Source of the DNA: Deltaproteobacteria bacterium
Lineage (GTDB): Bacteria > Desulfobacterota > Dissulfuribacteria > Dissulfuribacterales > QOAL01
Assembly: GCA_015494395.1 (NCBI GenBank)
Contig: WGBG01000189.1
Location: 1-43,320 of the forward strand
DNA length: 43,320 nt
Reading direction: 5' to 3'
The translations under genes and the position numbers were made by a program. Below the pieces are notes generated by a model, which was given only the letters and a program-made list of their open reading frames with translations, did no database searches and was not told the DNA's origin. This document shows positions 26,045 to 33,610 of the stretch, in pieces. Each line of letters opens with the position of its first letter. Position 1 is the stretch's first letter.

Positions 26045-27175
26045 ATGATTATCATACTTAAACCAGACATTGACCCCAATGGGCCGGAGATGACAGCACT
26101 CCTGGACTACCTCGCACAGTTTCCGGACATACAGACCAGGATTTCAGGTATAAGGGGCACAAGCCGCGTGGTAAACGAGGTCTATCTCATAGGCCCAACA
26201 CACCATGTGCCCCAGGATACCATCCAGCGCATGCCTGGAGTGGAAAAGGTGGTCCGTGTCTCCAGCAAGTACAGACAGATCGGGCGCCATGGCGGGCAGA
26301 TGAATGAACTCGGGTTTACCTACCAGGGCATCCAGTTCAACCAGGACAGTCTTCACATATTCATGGGGCCATGTGCCGTTGATACACCTGAGCATGTAGA
26401 GATCATGTTCAGAAACATGCAGCGGGTTGGTGTTACCACTGCCAGGATGGGGGCATATAAACCCCGTACAAGCCCCTATGACTTCCAGGGACATGGCAAG
26501 ACATGCCTTCCCTGGGTCTTTGAGCTAGCTGGCAAGTACGGCATCAAGGTAATTGCCATGGAGGTGTTGAGGGCAGTACATATTGAAGAAATAAAGGAGG
26601 CGCTTGATGCTGCCGGGAACCCGACAGGTGTCATGCTTCAGGTTGGCACCAGGAATGCCCAGAACTTTGAGCTTCTCAAGGCGGTTGGTTCCCAGCAGGA
26701 GTTCCCGGTGCTCTATAAAAGGGGTATGGGGCTGTCAATTGAAGAATCCCTGAATGCCTGTGAATATATTGCCAGTGAGGGCAACAGGAATATTGTAATA
26801 TGTCTCAGGGGAATCAAATCAAGGCTGGGGGACCCCCACAGAAATCTTGTTGATTTCATGCATGTTCCAGTGCTAAAACGCCTGACCCGCCTGCCGGTAT
26901 GTATTGACCCCACCCACTCTGTTGGCTCCAAGGACAGGGCACCTGACGGGCTTTTGGATATTTTCCACGCCACTGCACAGGGTATTATCGCAGGGGCAAA
27001 CATGGTACTGGTGGAATTCCACCCAAGGCCTGAACTTGCCCTCTGTGACGGTCCACAGGCGCTTACCATGCAGGAACTTGATCACTTCATGGCAGATGTT
27101 GAAATTACCAGGAAGGCCTATAAAGAAAGAAAGGCTCTGGCATCACGGGCTGTTTTAAAGGAAATGACAGCATAG
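26045..27175 (+). CDS. aroF: 3-deoxy-7-phosphoheptulonate (DAHP) synthase, AroF/type I-beta
   Basis: A 376-residue enzyme joining phosphoenolpyruvate and erythrose 4-phosphate, the first step of the shikimate pathway. The N-terminal ferredoxin-like regulatory domain (about 1-75) has the MIIILKPDID start. The barrel has FMGPCAVDTPEHVE (metal Cys, about 105-118), RMGAYKPRTSPYDFQG, VPVLYKRGM, CLRGIKS (equivalent to the LCERG region) and PVCIDPTHSVGSKD with the metal His, then VEFHP. This is the Bacillus/Thermotoga-like class with an N-terminal FL domain. AAGGA precedes the ATG. It begins a plus-strand series of four genes. Confidence 0.94.
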   Translation: MIIILKPDIDPNGPEMTALLDYLAQFPDIQTRISGIRGTSRVVNEVYLIGPTHHVPQDTIQRMPGVEKVVRVSSKYRQIGRHGGQMNELGFTYQGIQFNQDSLHIFMGPCAVDTPEHVEIMFRNMQRVGVTTARMGAYKPRTSPYDFQGHGKTCLPWVFELAGKYGIKVIAMEVLRAVHIEEIKEALDAAGNPTGVMLQVGTRNAQNFELLKAVGSQQEFPVLYKRGMGLSIEESLNACEYIASEGNRNIVICLRGIKSRLGDPHRNLVDFMHVPVLKRLTRLPVCIDPTHSVGSKDRAPDGLLDIFHATAQGIIAGANMVLVEFHPRPELALCDGPQALTMQELDHFMADVEITRKAYKERKALASRAVLKEMTA

Positions 27176-27221
27176 CTTTTGTACTTACAGACACATAATA
27201 CGAAAAGACAAGGAATCCACC

Positions 27222-27920
27222 ATGAATCTCCACTATATTCAGCATGTTCCATTCGAAGGCCCTGGCTCAATCCTTGAATGGGCGAATGAGCGTAATTGGA
27301 ACACTGCAAACACAATGCTATACAATAACGAATCCCTGCCGGACATCGAATCTTTTGATGTGCTTGTTGTCATGGGAGGCCCGATGGGAGTCCATGATGA
27401 GGAGCAGTACCCCTGGCTTGCACAGGAAAAGGAGTTTCTTAAAAAGGTAATTGATTCAGGCAAACCGGTGCTTGGAATCTGCCTGGGGGCACAACTGCTG
27501 GCAAACTGCCTGGGGGCACACGTACAAAAAAATATAGTAAAAGAAATTGGCTGGTTTCCTGTTTCACTTACGCCCCCTGGCTGGGAGTCACCGGTATTCA
27601 AGGGAATCCCCGCCACCTTTGAGGCATTTCACTGGCACGGGGACATGTTCAGGATACCGGAGGGGGGCCTCCACATGGCAAATTCCGAGGCATGCCCCAA
27701 CCAGGCATTTACCTGGAAAGACAAGGTTATAGGCCTTCAGTTTCACATAGAGACAACCAGGGAATCGCTTGAAAGCATTGTGAGAAACTGCGGTGATGAA
27801 CTCAGGGTTGAGAGCGAATATGTACAGCGTCCGGAGGTCATCCTTGATGAAAGCCGGGACCTTTCCCCCATGAAGGAGATCCTGTTTCAGCTCATGGACA
27901 ACATTGCAGAACTTGCTTGA
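27222..27920 (+). CDS. Class I glutamine amidotransferase (GMP-synthase-like domain)
   Basis: A 232-residue stand-alone GATase1 domain. The nucleophile Cys is in LGICLGAQLLA (about residue 86), the oxyanion strand is MGGPMGVHDE (about 51-60), and the catalytic His/Glu pair is in LQFHIETT (about 174-181). FHWHGD (about 137-142) is typical of YfeJ/GuaA-like stand-alone proteins. It presumably releases ammonia from glutamine; the acceptor is unknown because no synthase domain is adjacent. AAGGAATCC lies before the ATG, 46 bp after aroF. Confidence 0.85.
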   Translation: MNLHYIQHVPFEGPGSILEWANERNWNTANTMLYNNESLPDIESFDVLVVMGGPMGVHDEEQYPWLAQEKEFLKKVIDSGKPVLGICLGAQLLANCLGAHVQKNIVKEIGWFPVSLTPPGWESPVFKGIPATFEAFHWHGDMFRIPEGGLHMANSEACPNQAFTWKDKVIGLQFHIETTRESLESIVRNCGDELRVESEYVQRPEVILDESRDLSPMKEILFQLMDNIAELA

Positions 27921-27939
27921 CACATAGGGTGATTTGATA

Positions 27940-29160
27940 ATGCACCAAAATTACAACATTAGCCATGACGGAAATCTTCCTGCGGGTTTTCCATGCAGGG
28001 GCATGGCCTTTCCGGCGCTCTGCCTCTTAATATCTCTCTTTCTGATGTCAGCCTGTATTCCGCAGCACCAGGGGCAACCAACATCTCCGCAAGAGCCACC
28101 CAAACTGCCCCATCTGGAAAGTAAAATTCAGATACCGGCACAGTTTTCCGTATCGTCCCTTCCTGCAACATATAAAGGAAATCTTGAATGTCCTGACTGT
28201 GAGGGTATTCGGGTGCACCTGAACATCAGTCCTGATGGAACATTTGAAATAAAACGGGTGTGGCGCTCGGGGGGCAGGGATGGAAATCCTGTAATAGACC
28301 ACGGCACATGGAGCCTGTCTCCTGACAAAAGCACCATTACTCTCTACATTAACAACCGAATTCTGGGCAGTTTCAAAATGGTTTCAGAAACCTGCATGGT
28401 GCCTGCAGACCTTGCGCAGACTCCCGCACAGGAACACCGATGGTCTCTGTGCAGTACAGAAAGCCTTGAGCCCATACAAAAAACGGTACAGATGCGGGGG
28501 CTCTACTCATACATGGCAGACCTTGGAATGTTCAGGGACTGTGACACCGGAGACCGCTACCCTGTTGCCACAGAAAAGGACAACATGGCGCTTGAGCAGG
28601 CATACCTGAACACGGAACACGGCATTGCAGAACCGCTTGTTGCAAGATTTGAGGGACATGTAACAACACGGCCTGCCATGGAGGGAAGCCGCATGGACAA
28701 GGTTGTGGTTGTGGACAGGTTTATTGAGATGACATCTGCAAGGTCGTGCAAGGCGCCTGTTTCAGCACTCTCTGTTGCAGAACCCGGCACAACACTGGAA
28801 ACGACTCACACAAACGGCATTGAAAACAGAAAGTGGGAGTTGATTGAGCTTGCCGGCGCCCCGGTTGATATGCCCGCAGGCATGACACCTCCTGGTTTCC
28901 GCCTTAACCCGGAAGGGAAAAATCTCAGGGGATTCGGAGGATGCAACAGGATGATGGGCTCGTACATGCTTGATGGTGACAGGCTCATGTTCAGCGGTAT
29001 TGCTACTACCAGAAAGTTCTGCGTGGATACACAGGGCATTGAGGATCGCTTTGTACAGGCACTTGGTCAGGTGAGGCGATATGCCATAGAGGGTAATATA
29101 CTTACCCTTTATGGTGACTATGGAGAGCTGGCAAAACTTAGATGGGCAAACACTCAATAA
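27940..29160 (+). CDS. NlpE-META domain lipoprotein
   Basis: A 406-residue envelope lipoprotein. The signal ends in the lipobox LMSAC, with the lipidated Cys at residue 39. The signal has a long 20-residue polar prefix, so an internal ATG at 28003 is a possible alternative start. An NlpE-like N-terminal domain follows (about 70-160, YKGNLECPDCEGIRVHL with the CxxC also found in E. coli NlpE), then an OB-like NlpE C-terminal-type segment (about 165-250). A C-terminal META/HslJ domain follows (about 287-400: WELIELAGAPV, FGGCNRMMGSY, TTRKFC). NlpE signals surface and copper stress to Cpx in enterobacteria; here no sensor kinase is adjacent. It begins 17 bp after the amidotransferase stop. Confidence 0.85.
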   Translation: MHQNYNISHDGNLPAGFPCRGMAFPALCLLISLFLMSACIPQHQGQPTSPQEPPKLPHLESKIQIPAQFSVSSLPATYKGNLECPDCEGIRVHLNISPDGTFEIKRVWRSGGRDGNPVIDHGTWSLSPDKSTITLYINNRILGSFKMVSETCMVPADLAQTPAQEHRWSLCSTESLEPIQKTVQMRGLYSYMADLGMFRDCDTGDRYPVATEKDNMALEQAYLNTEHGIAEPLVARFEGHVTTRPAMEGSRMDKVVVVDRFIEMTSARSCKAPVSALSVAEPGTTLETTHTNGIENRKWELIELAGAPVDMPAGMTPPGFRLNPEGKNLRGFGGCNRMMGSYMLDGDRLMFSGIATTRKFCVDTQGIEDRFVQALGQVRRYAIEGNILTLYGDYGELAKLRWANTQ

Positions 29161-29183
29161 GCATCTGAAAACCGAGAAAAATC

Positions 29184-29669
29184 ATGGCTAATTCATTTTT
29201 TATAAGTGAACTGGAACAGGAGGTGCGCAAACTGCTGTTCCAGGGGCTTGACAAGCACGAAGTGTGGAAAAAACTTGCCACTTATGACAATAGGGATGAA
29301 CTTCGTTTTCTGCTTAATAACCTCCCGGCGCCTGAGCCAAGAAGAAAATATCTTTACCTCAATATCATGCTCATCTCCATGCTGGGCATCATTACCGCCA
29401 GGAAGCTCTTCAACCTGTGGGGTTTCGAAGTGTTCAACATGTTTACCCTGTTCTCCTTCATAGTGCCCACCATCAACATTTACCTCATGCGGGAAATTAT
29501 GCTGTTTCACCGGACGGGATTTCAGTTTACCGCAATACTCATGGCAATTTCCCTGCTCAATGCCGAAAACAGGGTGATTCCGGAAATAGTTTTCATACCC
29601 ATCATGGTGGCCATTTCAGGCTTTCTGTATTTCAAGCTCTATCCTGAAAGCAGTATGATTAAGGGGTGA
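29184..29669 (+). CDS. Four-helix membrane protein of unknown function
   Basis: A 161-residue protein that I do not recognise. A charged cytoplasmic N-terminal segment (1-55) is followed by hydrophobic helices at about 56-72, 82-101, 112-126 and 133-151. The N-terminal part (EVRKLLFQGLDKHEVWKKLA...RDELRFLLNNLP) looks like an amphipathic helical module. It lies 23 bp after the NlpE-META gene and is probably in the same transcript. No convincing ribosome binding site. Confidence 0.65.
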   Translation: MANSFFISELEQEVRKLLFQGLDKHEVWKKLATYDNRDELRFLLNNLPAPEPRRKYLYLNIMLISMLGIITARKLFNLWGFEVFNMFTLFSFIVPTINIYLMREIMLFHRTGFQFTAILMAISLLNAENRVIPEIVFIPIMVAISGFLYFKLYPESSMIKG

Positions 29670-29758
29670 TGAATACCTGAACAGAGCGTGTCAAAAGCCG
29701 CCGCGCTGTTTGCGTTCCTTGCAGCCATTTATTGCCCTTTTCCCTAATTTCAAACTCT

Positions 29759-30088
29759 TTAAGGTGCAAACAGCTCTTGAAGCAAAGCAAGAACTTTCGA
29801 TTGTGTTCTCGGATTTATAACCCCTAATTTCTTGACAAGCCTTTTCTTATCAATGGTACGAATTTGATCTAAAATTATCTGCCCTTTCTTCCCTTGAAAA
29901 AAACACGAAATTCGAGTTGGATATCGCCGTCCCCTGGTCGTCATTGGCGCCACAATGACTGTGGAAATATAGTGATTCATTTCATTTGGAGAAACAATAA
30001 GGCAAGGTCTTGTTTTTTGTATCTCATGCCCAATAGTTGGGTCGAGACAAACCAGGAACACCTCAAAACGATTTACCTCCACTCCCAT
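29759..30088 (-). CDS. mazF: MazF/PemK-family toxin (endoribonuclease)
   Basis: A 109-residue toxin of the type II MazEF class, an mRNA interferase with the PemK/CcdB fold. Typical elements are the early EVFLVCLDPTIGHEIQKTRPCLIVSPN with the conserved E-x(n)-RPxLIVS core and IVAPMTT. FFQGKKGQIILDQIRTIDKKRL follows, with the DQIRT(I/V)D motif. The start at 30088 has GAGGA just upstream and gives a 16-bp overlap with the antitoxin gene; an upstream ATG at 30103 has no ribosome binding site. The overlap implies coupled translation after the antitoxin. The pair should be autoregulated by the antitoxin. Confidence 0.9.
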   Translation of the reverse strand: MGVEVNRFEVFLVCLDPTIGHEIQKTRPCLIVSPNEMNHYISTVIVAPMTTRGRRYPTRISCFFQGKKGQIILDQIRTIDKKRLVKKLGVINPRTQSKVLALLQELFAP

Positions 30089-30321
30089 TCTTCCTCGTCC
30101 CATTGGCTTGATGGAAATTCCAACAATTGATCATCACCATTCTGCGCCATTTTTTCAAACGATTTCGCCCAATTCTTACGGGCTGAAACATGAGGCTTAA
30201 TAAGAAGCTTTTTATCATGCACTTCCAGCTCCACCTCGCTGCCAAAACCACACTGTTCAAGAATTGCTTTAGGTATTCTCAAGCCCTGAGAGTTGCCAAT
30301 TTGGATTATCGATGCTTTCAT
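30073..30321 (-). CDS. mazE: MazE/AbrB-family antitoxin
   Basis: An 82-residue antitoxin. The N-terminal SpoVT/AbrB-like swapped-hairpin domain (KASIIQIGNSQGLRIPKAIL...) binds DNA, and the acidic C-terminal tail (SSQWDEEEW) should cap the toxin. The ATG at 30321 has GGAGG 9 nt upstream; a TTG three codons earlier is less likely. It is the first gene of the module and overlaps mazF at its 3' end. Confidence 0.9.
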   Translation of the reverse strand: MKASIIQIGNSQGLRIPKAILEQCGFGSEVELEVHDKKLLIKPHVSARKNWAKSFEKMAQNGDDQLLEFPSSQWDEEEWEWR

Positions 30322-30392
30322 AGGCCACAACCTCCAAGGTATCAGATAACTACATTGTAATTACACAGGTATCGTTTGTCAATCTGGCTTTG

Positions 30393-30618
30393 TATCTACT
30401 CAGCGTGGTAAATGGTTTTGTTTTGGAGTGACTTTGAATAATTTCGTAGTTTTTCTTGGCGAAGCGCAGCCATAAAAATCCCGTCTGTTTGAGCGAGGAA
30501 CGAGCGAGTTTCGCGATTTTGGCGTAGCAAGCCTTAGAAAAACAAGAAATTATTCACCGGAACGGAAAAACAAGACCATTTACCAACCTTCATTAACATA
30601 AATACGCTGAACAGTTAC
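30393..30618 (+). mobile_element. MITE family A copy 7
   Basis: A complete 226-bp element from GTATCTACTCAGCG to CGCTGAACAGTTAC with a perfect 8-bp target duplication CTGGCTTT (30385-30392, 30619-30626). It lies upstream of mazEF and next to a degraded family B element. Confidence 0.93.
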
Positions 30619-30635
30619 CTGGCTTTTAAGGAACA

Positions 30636-30750
30636 CGGGATTGCCGCATTTACTGCGTCTGCTTTATTAGAAAAATCCCCACATAACCTACTATAATGAG
30701 AATTCCTCTTCCGAGGACATACAGCCAATCCGGCAATCACTCAATTCAGG
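30636..30750 (-). mobile_element. Degenerate family B fragment
   Basis: About 115 bp matching the hairpin-containing two thirds of family B (GGGATTGCCGCATTTACTGC... to CACTCAATTCAGG), with many substitutions and no left terminus. It is an old copy. Confidence 0.75.
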
Positions 30751-30762
30751 GAATAAACAGGC

Positions 30763-30840
30763 AAAAAAAGAGGGGGCAGACATTGATGCCGCCCCCCAGG
30801 AGGTTAGGACTTGCTGAGCATGTTGTTGGAGGTCCGTCAT
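30763..30840 (-). ncRNA. Candidate small RNA (promoter plus terminator)
   Basis: On the minus strand a promoter-like pair TTGGCA (30869-30874) and TAAAAT (30847-30852), 16 bp apart, lies just upstream of about 75 nt. That stretch ends in a GC-rich hairpin (GGGGGGCGGCA...TGCCCCC type, 30771-30797) followed by TCTTTTTTT. No convincing protein is encoded, though an ATG sits at the expected start point. Alternatively the hairpin is simply the terminator of the phosphomannomutase transcript. Confidence 0.35.
30771..30797 (-). terminator. Intrinsic terminator
   Basis: A G/C-run hairpin followed on the minus strand by a T-rich tract with seven consecutive T residues. It lies about 180 bp after the phosphomannomutase stop codon. 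Confidence 0.75.
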
Positions 30841-30978
30841 GCTGTAATTTTATATAAAGCAAAGTTCGTGCCAAACAACACCAAACAAATTGCTCCCCCA
30901 AATGAGGTTTTTTCGCCTCAAAAACACCTTCAAATCCATTAATGGTATTTTTTTAGCCTTTAATGGATAAAAAATTCT

Positions 30979-32346
30979 TTACCCTTGCCCCAGCACCTCT
31001 TTTTTCACTGCCTCAAGACATGATTCCACAAGCTCCCTGATCTCCTCAAGCCTATTTTTATCTGTGGATTCAAACCTCAGTACAAGCACGGGCTGGGTAT
31101 TTGACGCCCTTATCAGCCCCCATCCATCATCAAACTCTACCCTTACGCCGTCAACATCAATGATACGGTAATTATTTTCCCTGAACCACTTTTTTACCCG
31201 CTCCACAATTTCAAACTTTGCATGCTCCGGACATTCATTTCTTATCTCAGGAGTTGAATAGGTATGAGGAACGTCAGCAAAATATGCTGAAAGGGGACGG
31301 TCATCAGAGGCGATAATCTCTGCAAGCCGCAGAGAGGCATAGATTCCGTCATCAAAACCGAAATACCGGTCGGCAAAGAAGAGATGACCACTCATCTCCC
31401 CGGCAAGCAGTGCATTTTCCTCTTTCATCTTCTGTTTGATAAGGGAATGTCCGGTCTTCCACATTATGGGACGTCCGCCGTGTGCAGCAATATCATCGTA
31501 CAGCACCTTGGAACACTTGACCTCGCCTATAATTGCAGCCCCCTTGTTCTTTTCAAGTATCTTTCTTGCAAAAAGCAGCAGCAGCTTGTCCCCATAAATT
31601 ATGTTTCCGTTTTCATCTACTGCCCCAAGCCTGTCACCATCACCATCATAGGCCATTCCAACGTCTGCACCGGTTTCTTTTACCTTTTTAATCAGGGCAT
31701 CCAGATTTTCAGGGATGGTAGGATCAGGGTGATGATTTGGGAAGGTTCCGTCCACATCGCAGAACAGTGCATGTACCTTGCACCCTGCCTGCCTGAATGC
31801 CTCAGGGGCAACCAGGCCGGCAACACCGTTTCCAGCATCCACCACCACCTCTACTGGCCTTGATATCCTGATATTCTCCTGCATATATTCAAGATAGGGG
31901 GTGATAATATCGGTGGTACTGCTCTGCCCCTTGCCTGCCTCAAAATCCCCTTTCTCTATAATCTCTCTTATCTGCTGAATGCTTTCACCATAAATTGTGC
32001 CAGGACCTATGCACATCTTGAAGCCATTGTACTCAGGAGGATTATGACTCCCGGTAACCATGACCCCTCCATCAGCCTTTAGGTGAAATATGGAAAAATA
32101 GAGCAGAGGAGTAGGACATTCCCCCACATTGGTAACATTACACCCGGTTTCCAGCATGCCCTGAATAAGGGCATCCTGCAGACGCATGGAATGGGTGCGG
32201 CCATCTCTGCCGCATGTAAGATTACGGCAACCCTTTCGTATTGCAAGGGTACCATACCCCCTTCCAATATCCCTGACAACCGCCTCAGTAAGATCGGTAT
32301 CAACCATTCCTCTTATGTCATACTGTCTGAATATATCCACATTCAT
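30979..32346 (-). CDS. Phosphomannomutase/phosphoglucomutase
   Basis: A 455-residue alpha-D-phosphohexomutase of the AlgC/ManB class, interconverting hexose 6- and 1-phosphates for polysaccharide and nucleotide-sugar synthesis. All four signature sites are visible: FRQYDIRG at the start, the phosphoserine loop VTGSHNPPEYNGFK (about 97-110), the metal loop YDGDGDRLG (about 233-241), the sugar loop GEMSGH (about 318-323) and the phosphate-binding R(A/S)SNTQPVLVLRFE near the C-terminus. Length is typical. GGAGG precedes the ATG. Monocistronic. Confidence 0.95.
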   Translation of the reverse strand: MNVDIFRQYDIRGMVDTDLTEAVVRDIGRGYGTLAIRKGCRNLTCGRDGRTHSMRLQDALIQGMLETGCNVTNVGECPTPLLYFSIFHLKADGGVMVTGSHNPPEYNGFKMCIGPGTIYGESIQQIREIIEKGDFEAGKGQSSTTDIITPYLEYMQENIRISRPVEVVVDAGNGVAGLVAPEAFRQAGCKVHALFCDVDGTFPNHHPDPTIPENLDALIKKVKETGADVGMAYDGDGDRLGAVDENGNIIYGDKLLLLFARKILEKNKGAAIIGEVKCSKVLYDDIAAHGGRPIMWKTGHSLIKQKMKEENALLAGEMSGHLFFADRYFGFDDGIYASLRLAEIIASDDRPLSAYFADVPHTYSTPEIRNECPEHAKFEIVERVKKWFRENNYRIIDVDGVRVEFDDGWGLIRASNTQPVLVLRFESTDKNRLEEIRELVESCLEAVKKEVLGQG

Positions 32347-32512
32347 GCCTGTACCTCCGCGTGAAAATCAGTTTAAACAGCCCCAAAATATAGCAAGCCG
32401 ACGTTTACCTTGCCTGAAATCCAAGTATATATTATTTTTTATCATCAGTGTACTTTACCTTCTCAAAAAAATCTGCAGCACCGCAGCCATACCACATATT
32501 TACAGGAATACC

Positions 32513-32809
32513 ATGACAACCTTATCCAAAAAAACACAAAACACATTCAGGGTCCCTTCTGCCAGGCCATTTGGCCCGGCACTAAACTCCTCCAGAAGAA
32601 TTGTTTGCCCTGAGTGCGGCAACGACCTTTTATTTTACGAAATCGCAGAAGACGTTACCCTCACAACAAGTTACCTGCAGAACGCAGACGGCAGCTTCAC
32701 ACCTCAAAGCGATGATTCACGCATCCTTGGCACAGTAAAATTATTCTGCGCCGAGTGCAGTCACGATCTCACAAGGTTTCATAACCAGTTTGTGGAAATG
32801 CTGTTTTAA
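32513..32809 (+). CDS. Small zinc-ribbon protein
   Basis: A 98-residue protein with two CxxC knuckles, CPECG (about 32-36) and CAECS (about 79-83), a probable zinc ribbon. The ATG at 32513 has AGGA 6 nt upstream. A longer frame starting at 32186 runs antisense through the phosphomannomutase gene and is rejected. It is followed 24 bp later by an ATP-grasp gene, probably co-transcribed. I do not recognise the family. Confidence 0.65.
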   Translation: MTTLSKKTQNTFRVPSARPFGPALNSSRRIVCPECGNDLLFYEIAEDVTLTTSYLQNADGSFTPQSDDSRILGTVKLFCAECSHDLTRFHNQFVEMLF

Positions 32810-32833
32810 CATCTCAGCCACCTTGCCAGGCAA

Positions 32834-33592
32834 ATGATAATCCGCTCAAACAGAGAGTTTCGCTCACAATTCCACCAGCTTGGCAAAAATGACTGCATTA
32901 TCCGTGAACTTAACCTTAAAAACTGCGAAGAATCCCTCTTTTTAGACCTTGTGGAACGGGGGGTCACTCTCTTTCCCCCTGCCATATCCCAACAGCTGTC
33001 ACGCTCAAAATGCCTTCAGGCAGTGGTATTTGCGCCATTCATGCTGCCCCTTACCACTGTTGTAAAGAGCAGGCATGAAATGATCCTCTGTATTGAAAAA
33101 TACGGCGCGCACAAAATTGGGCCTGTTATCACCAAACATGACAGGCTTGACTGCGGCCTTGGCATCAACCTTTGGAAAGATATTGAAGACACCTTTAACG
33201 CCACCTGCTTCGGGGGACTTTCCTACCCCTTTGTAATACAGCCCTTTCAGGAACGTGCAACTGACATGCGGGTCATCATAATTGGGGACTACACAGAGTC
33301 CTACTGGAGAAACAACCCATCATCATTCAGAAACAATCTGCATTTTGGCGGACAGAGCCAAAAGGCAACACTGTCAGAGGAACAGAAAAAATTTTGCACT
33401 GAAGTGATGCATCGAGGCAAGTTCCCCTATGCACACATAGACATTCTGATTACAGAAGATGGCAGGCATTTTCTCTCTGAGATATCACTAAGCGGCGGGA
33501 TACGGGGCGCTCAGATAACTCCTGCGGAATACAAAATACGCATCAGGGAGATACAGAACAAATTTGTCAGGGATTTTACAACGTCACTCTGA
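32834..33592 (+). CDS. RimK-like ATP-grasp protein
   Basis: A 252-residue protein with the C-terminal half of an ATP-grasp ligase. It shows VIQPFQERATDMRVIIIGDY (the usual D-x-R-V start of the active-site strand), WRNNPSSFRNNLHFGGQ (Arg and Asn for ATP/Mg, like the R-x-N-x-x-x-GG of RimK), and AHIDILITEDGRHFLSEISLSGG with the metal Asp/Glu. The N-terminal domain is short. RimK-type enzymes form amide bonds on peptides, cofactors or proteins; the substrate here is unknown. Its partner is the upstream zinc-ribbon gene. It ends 18 bp from the convergent VCBS gene. Confidence 0.75.
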   Translation: MIIRSNREFRSQFHQLGKNDCIIRELNLKNCEESLFLDLVERGVTLFPPAISQQLSRSKCLQAVVFAPFMLPLTTVVKSRHEMILCIEKYGAHKIGPVITKHDRLDCGLGINLWKDIEDTFNATCFGGLSYPFVIQPFQERATDMRVIIIGDYTESYWRNNPSSFRNNLHFGGQSQKATLSEEQKKFCTEVMHRGKFPYAHIDILITEDGRHFLSEISLSGGIRGAQITPAEYKIRIREIQNKFVRDFTTSL

Positions 33593-33610
33593 GCTTTCAT
33601 GATAGGGGGG

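Noticed and set aside
32186-32512. 109-codon upstream extension of the zinc-ribbon gene
   Set aside because: Antisense to phosphomannomutase for most of its length; the ATG at 32513 has AGGA nearby.
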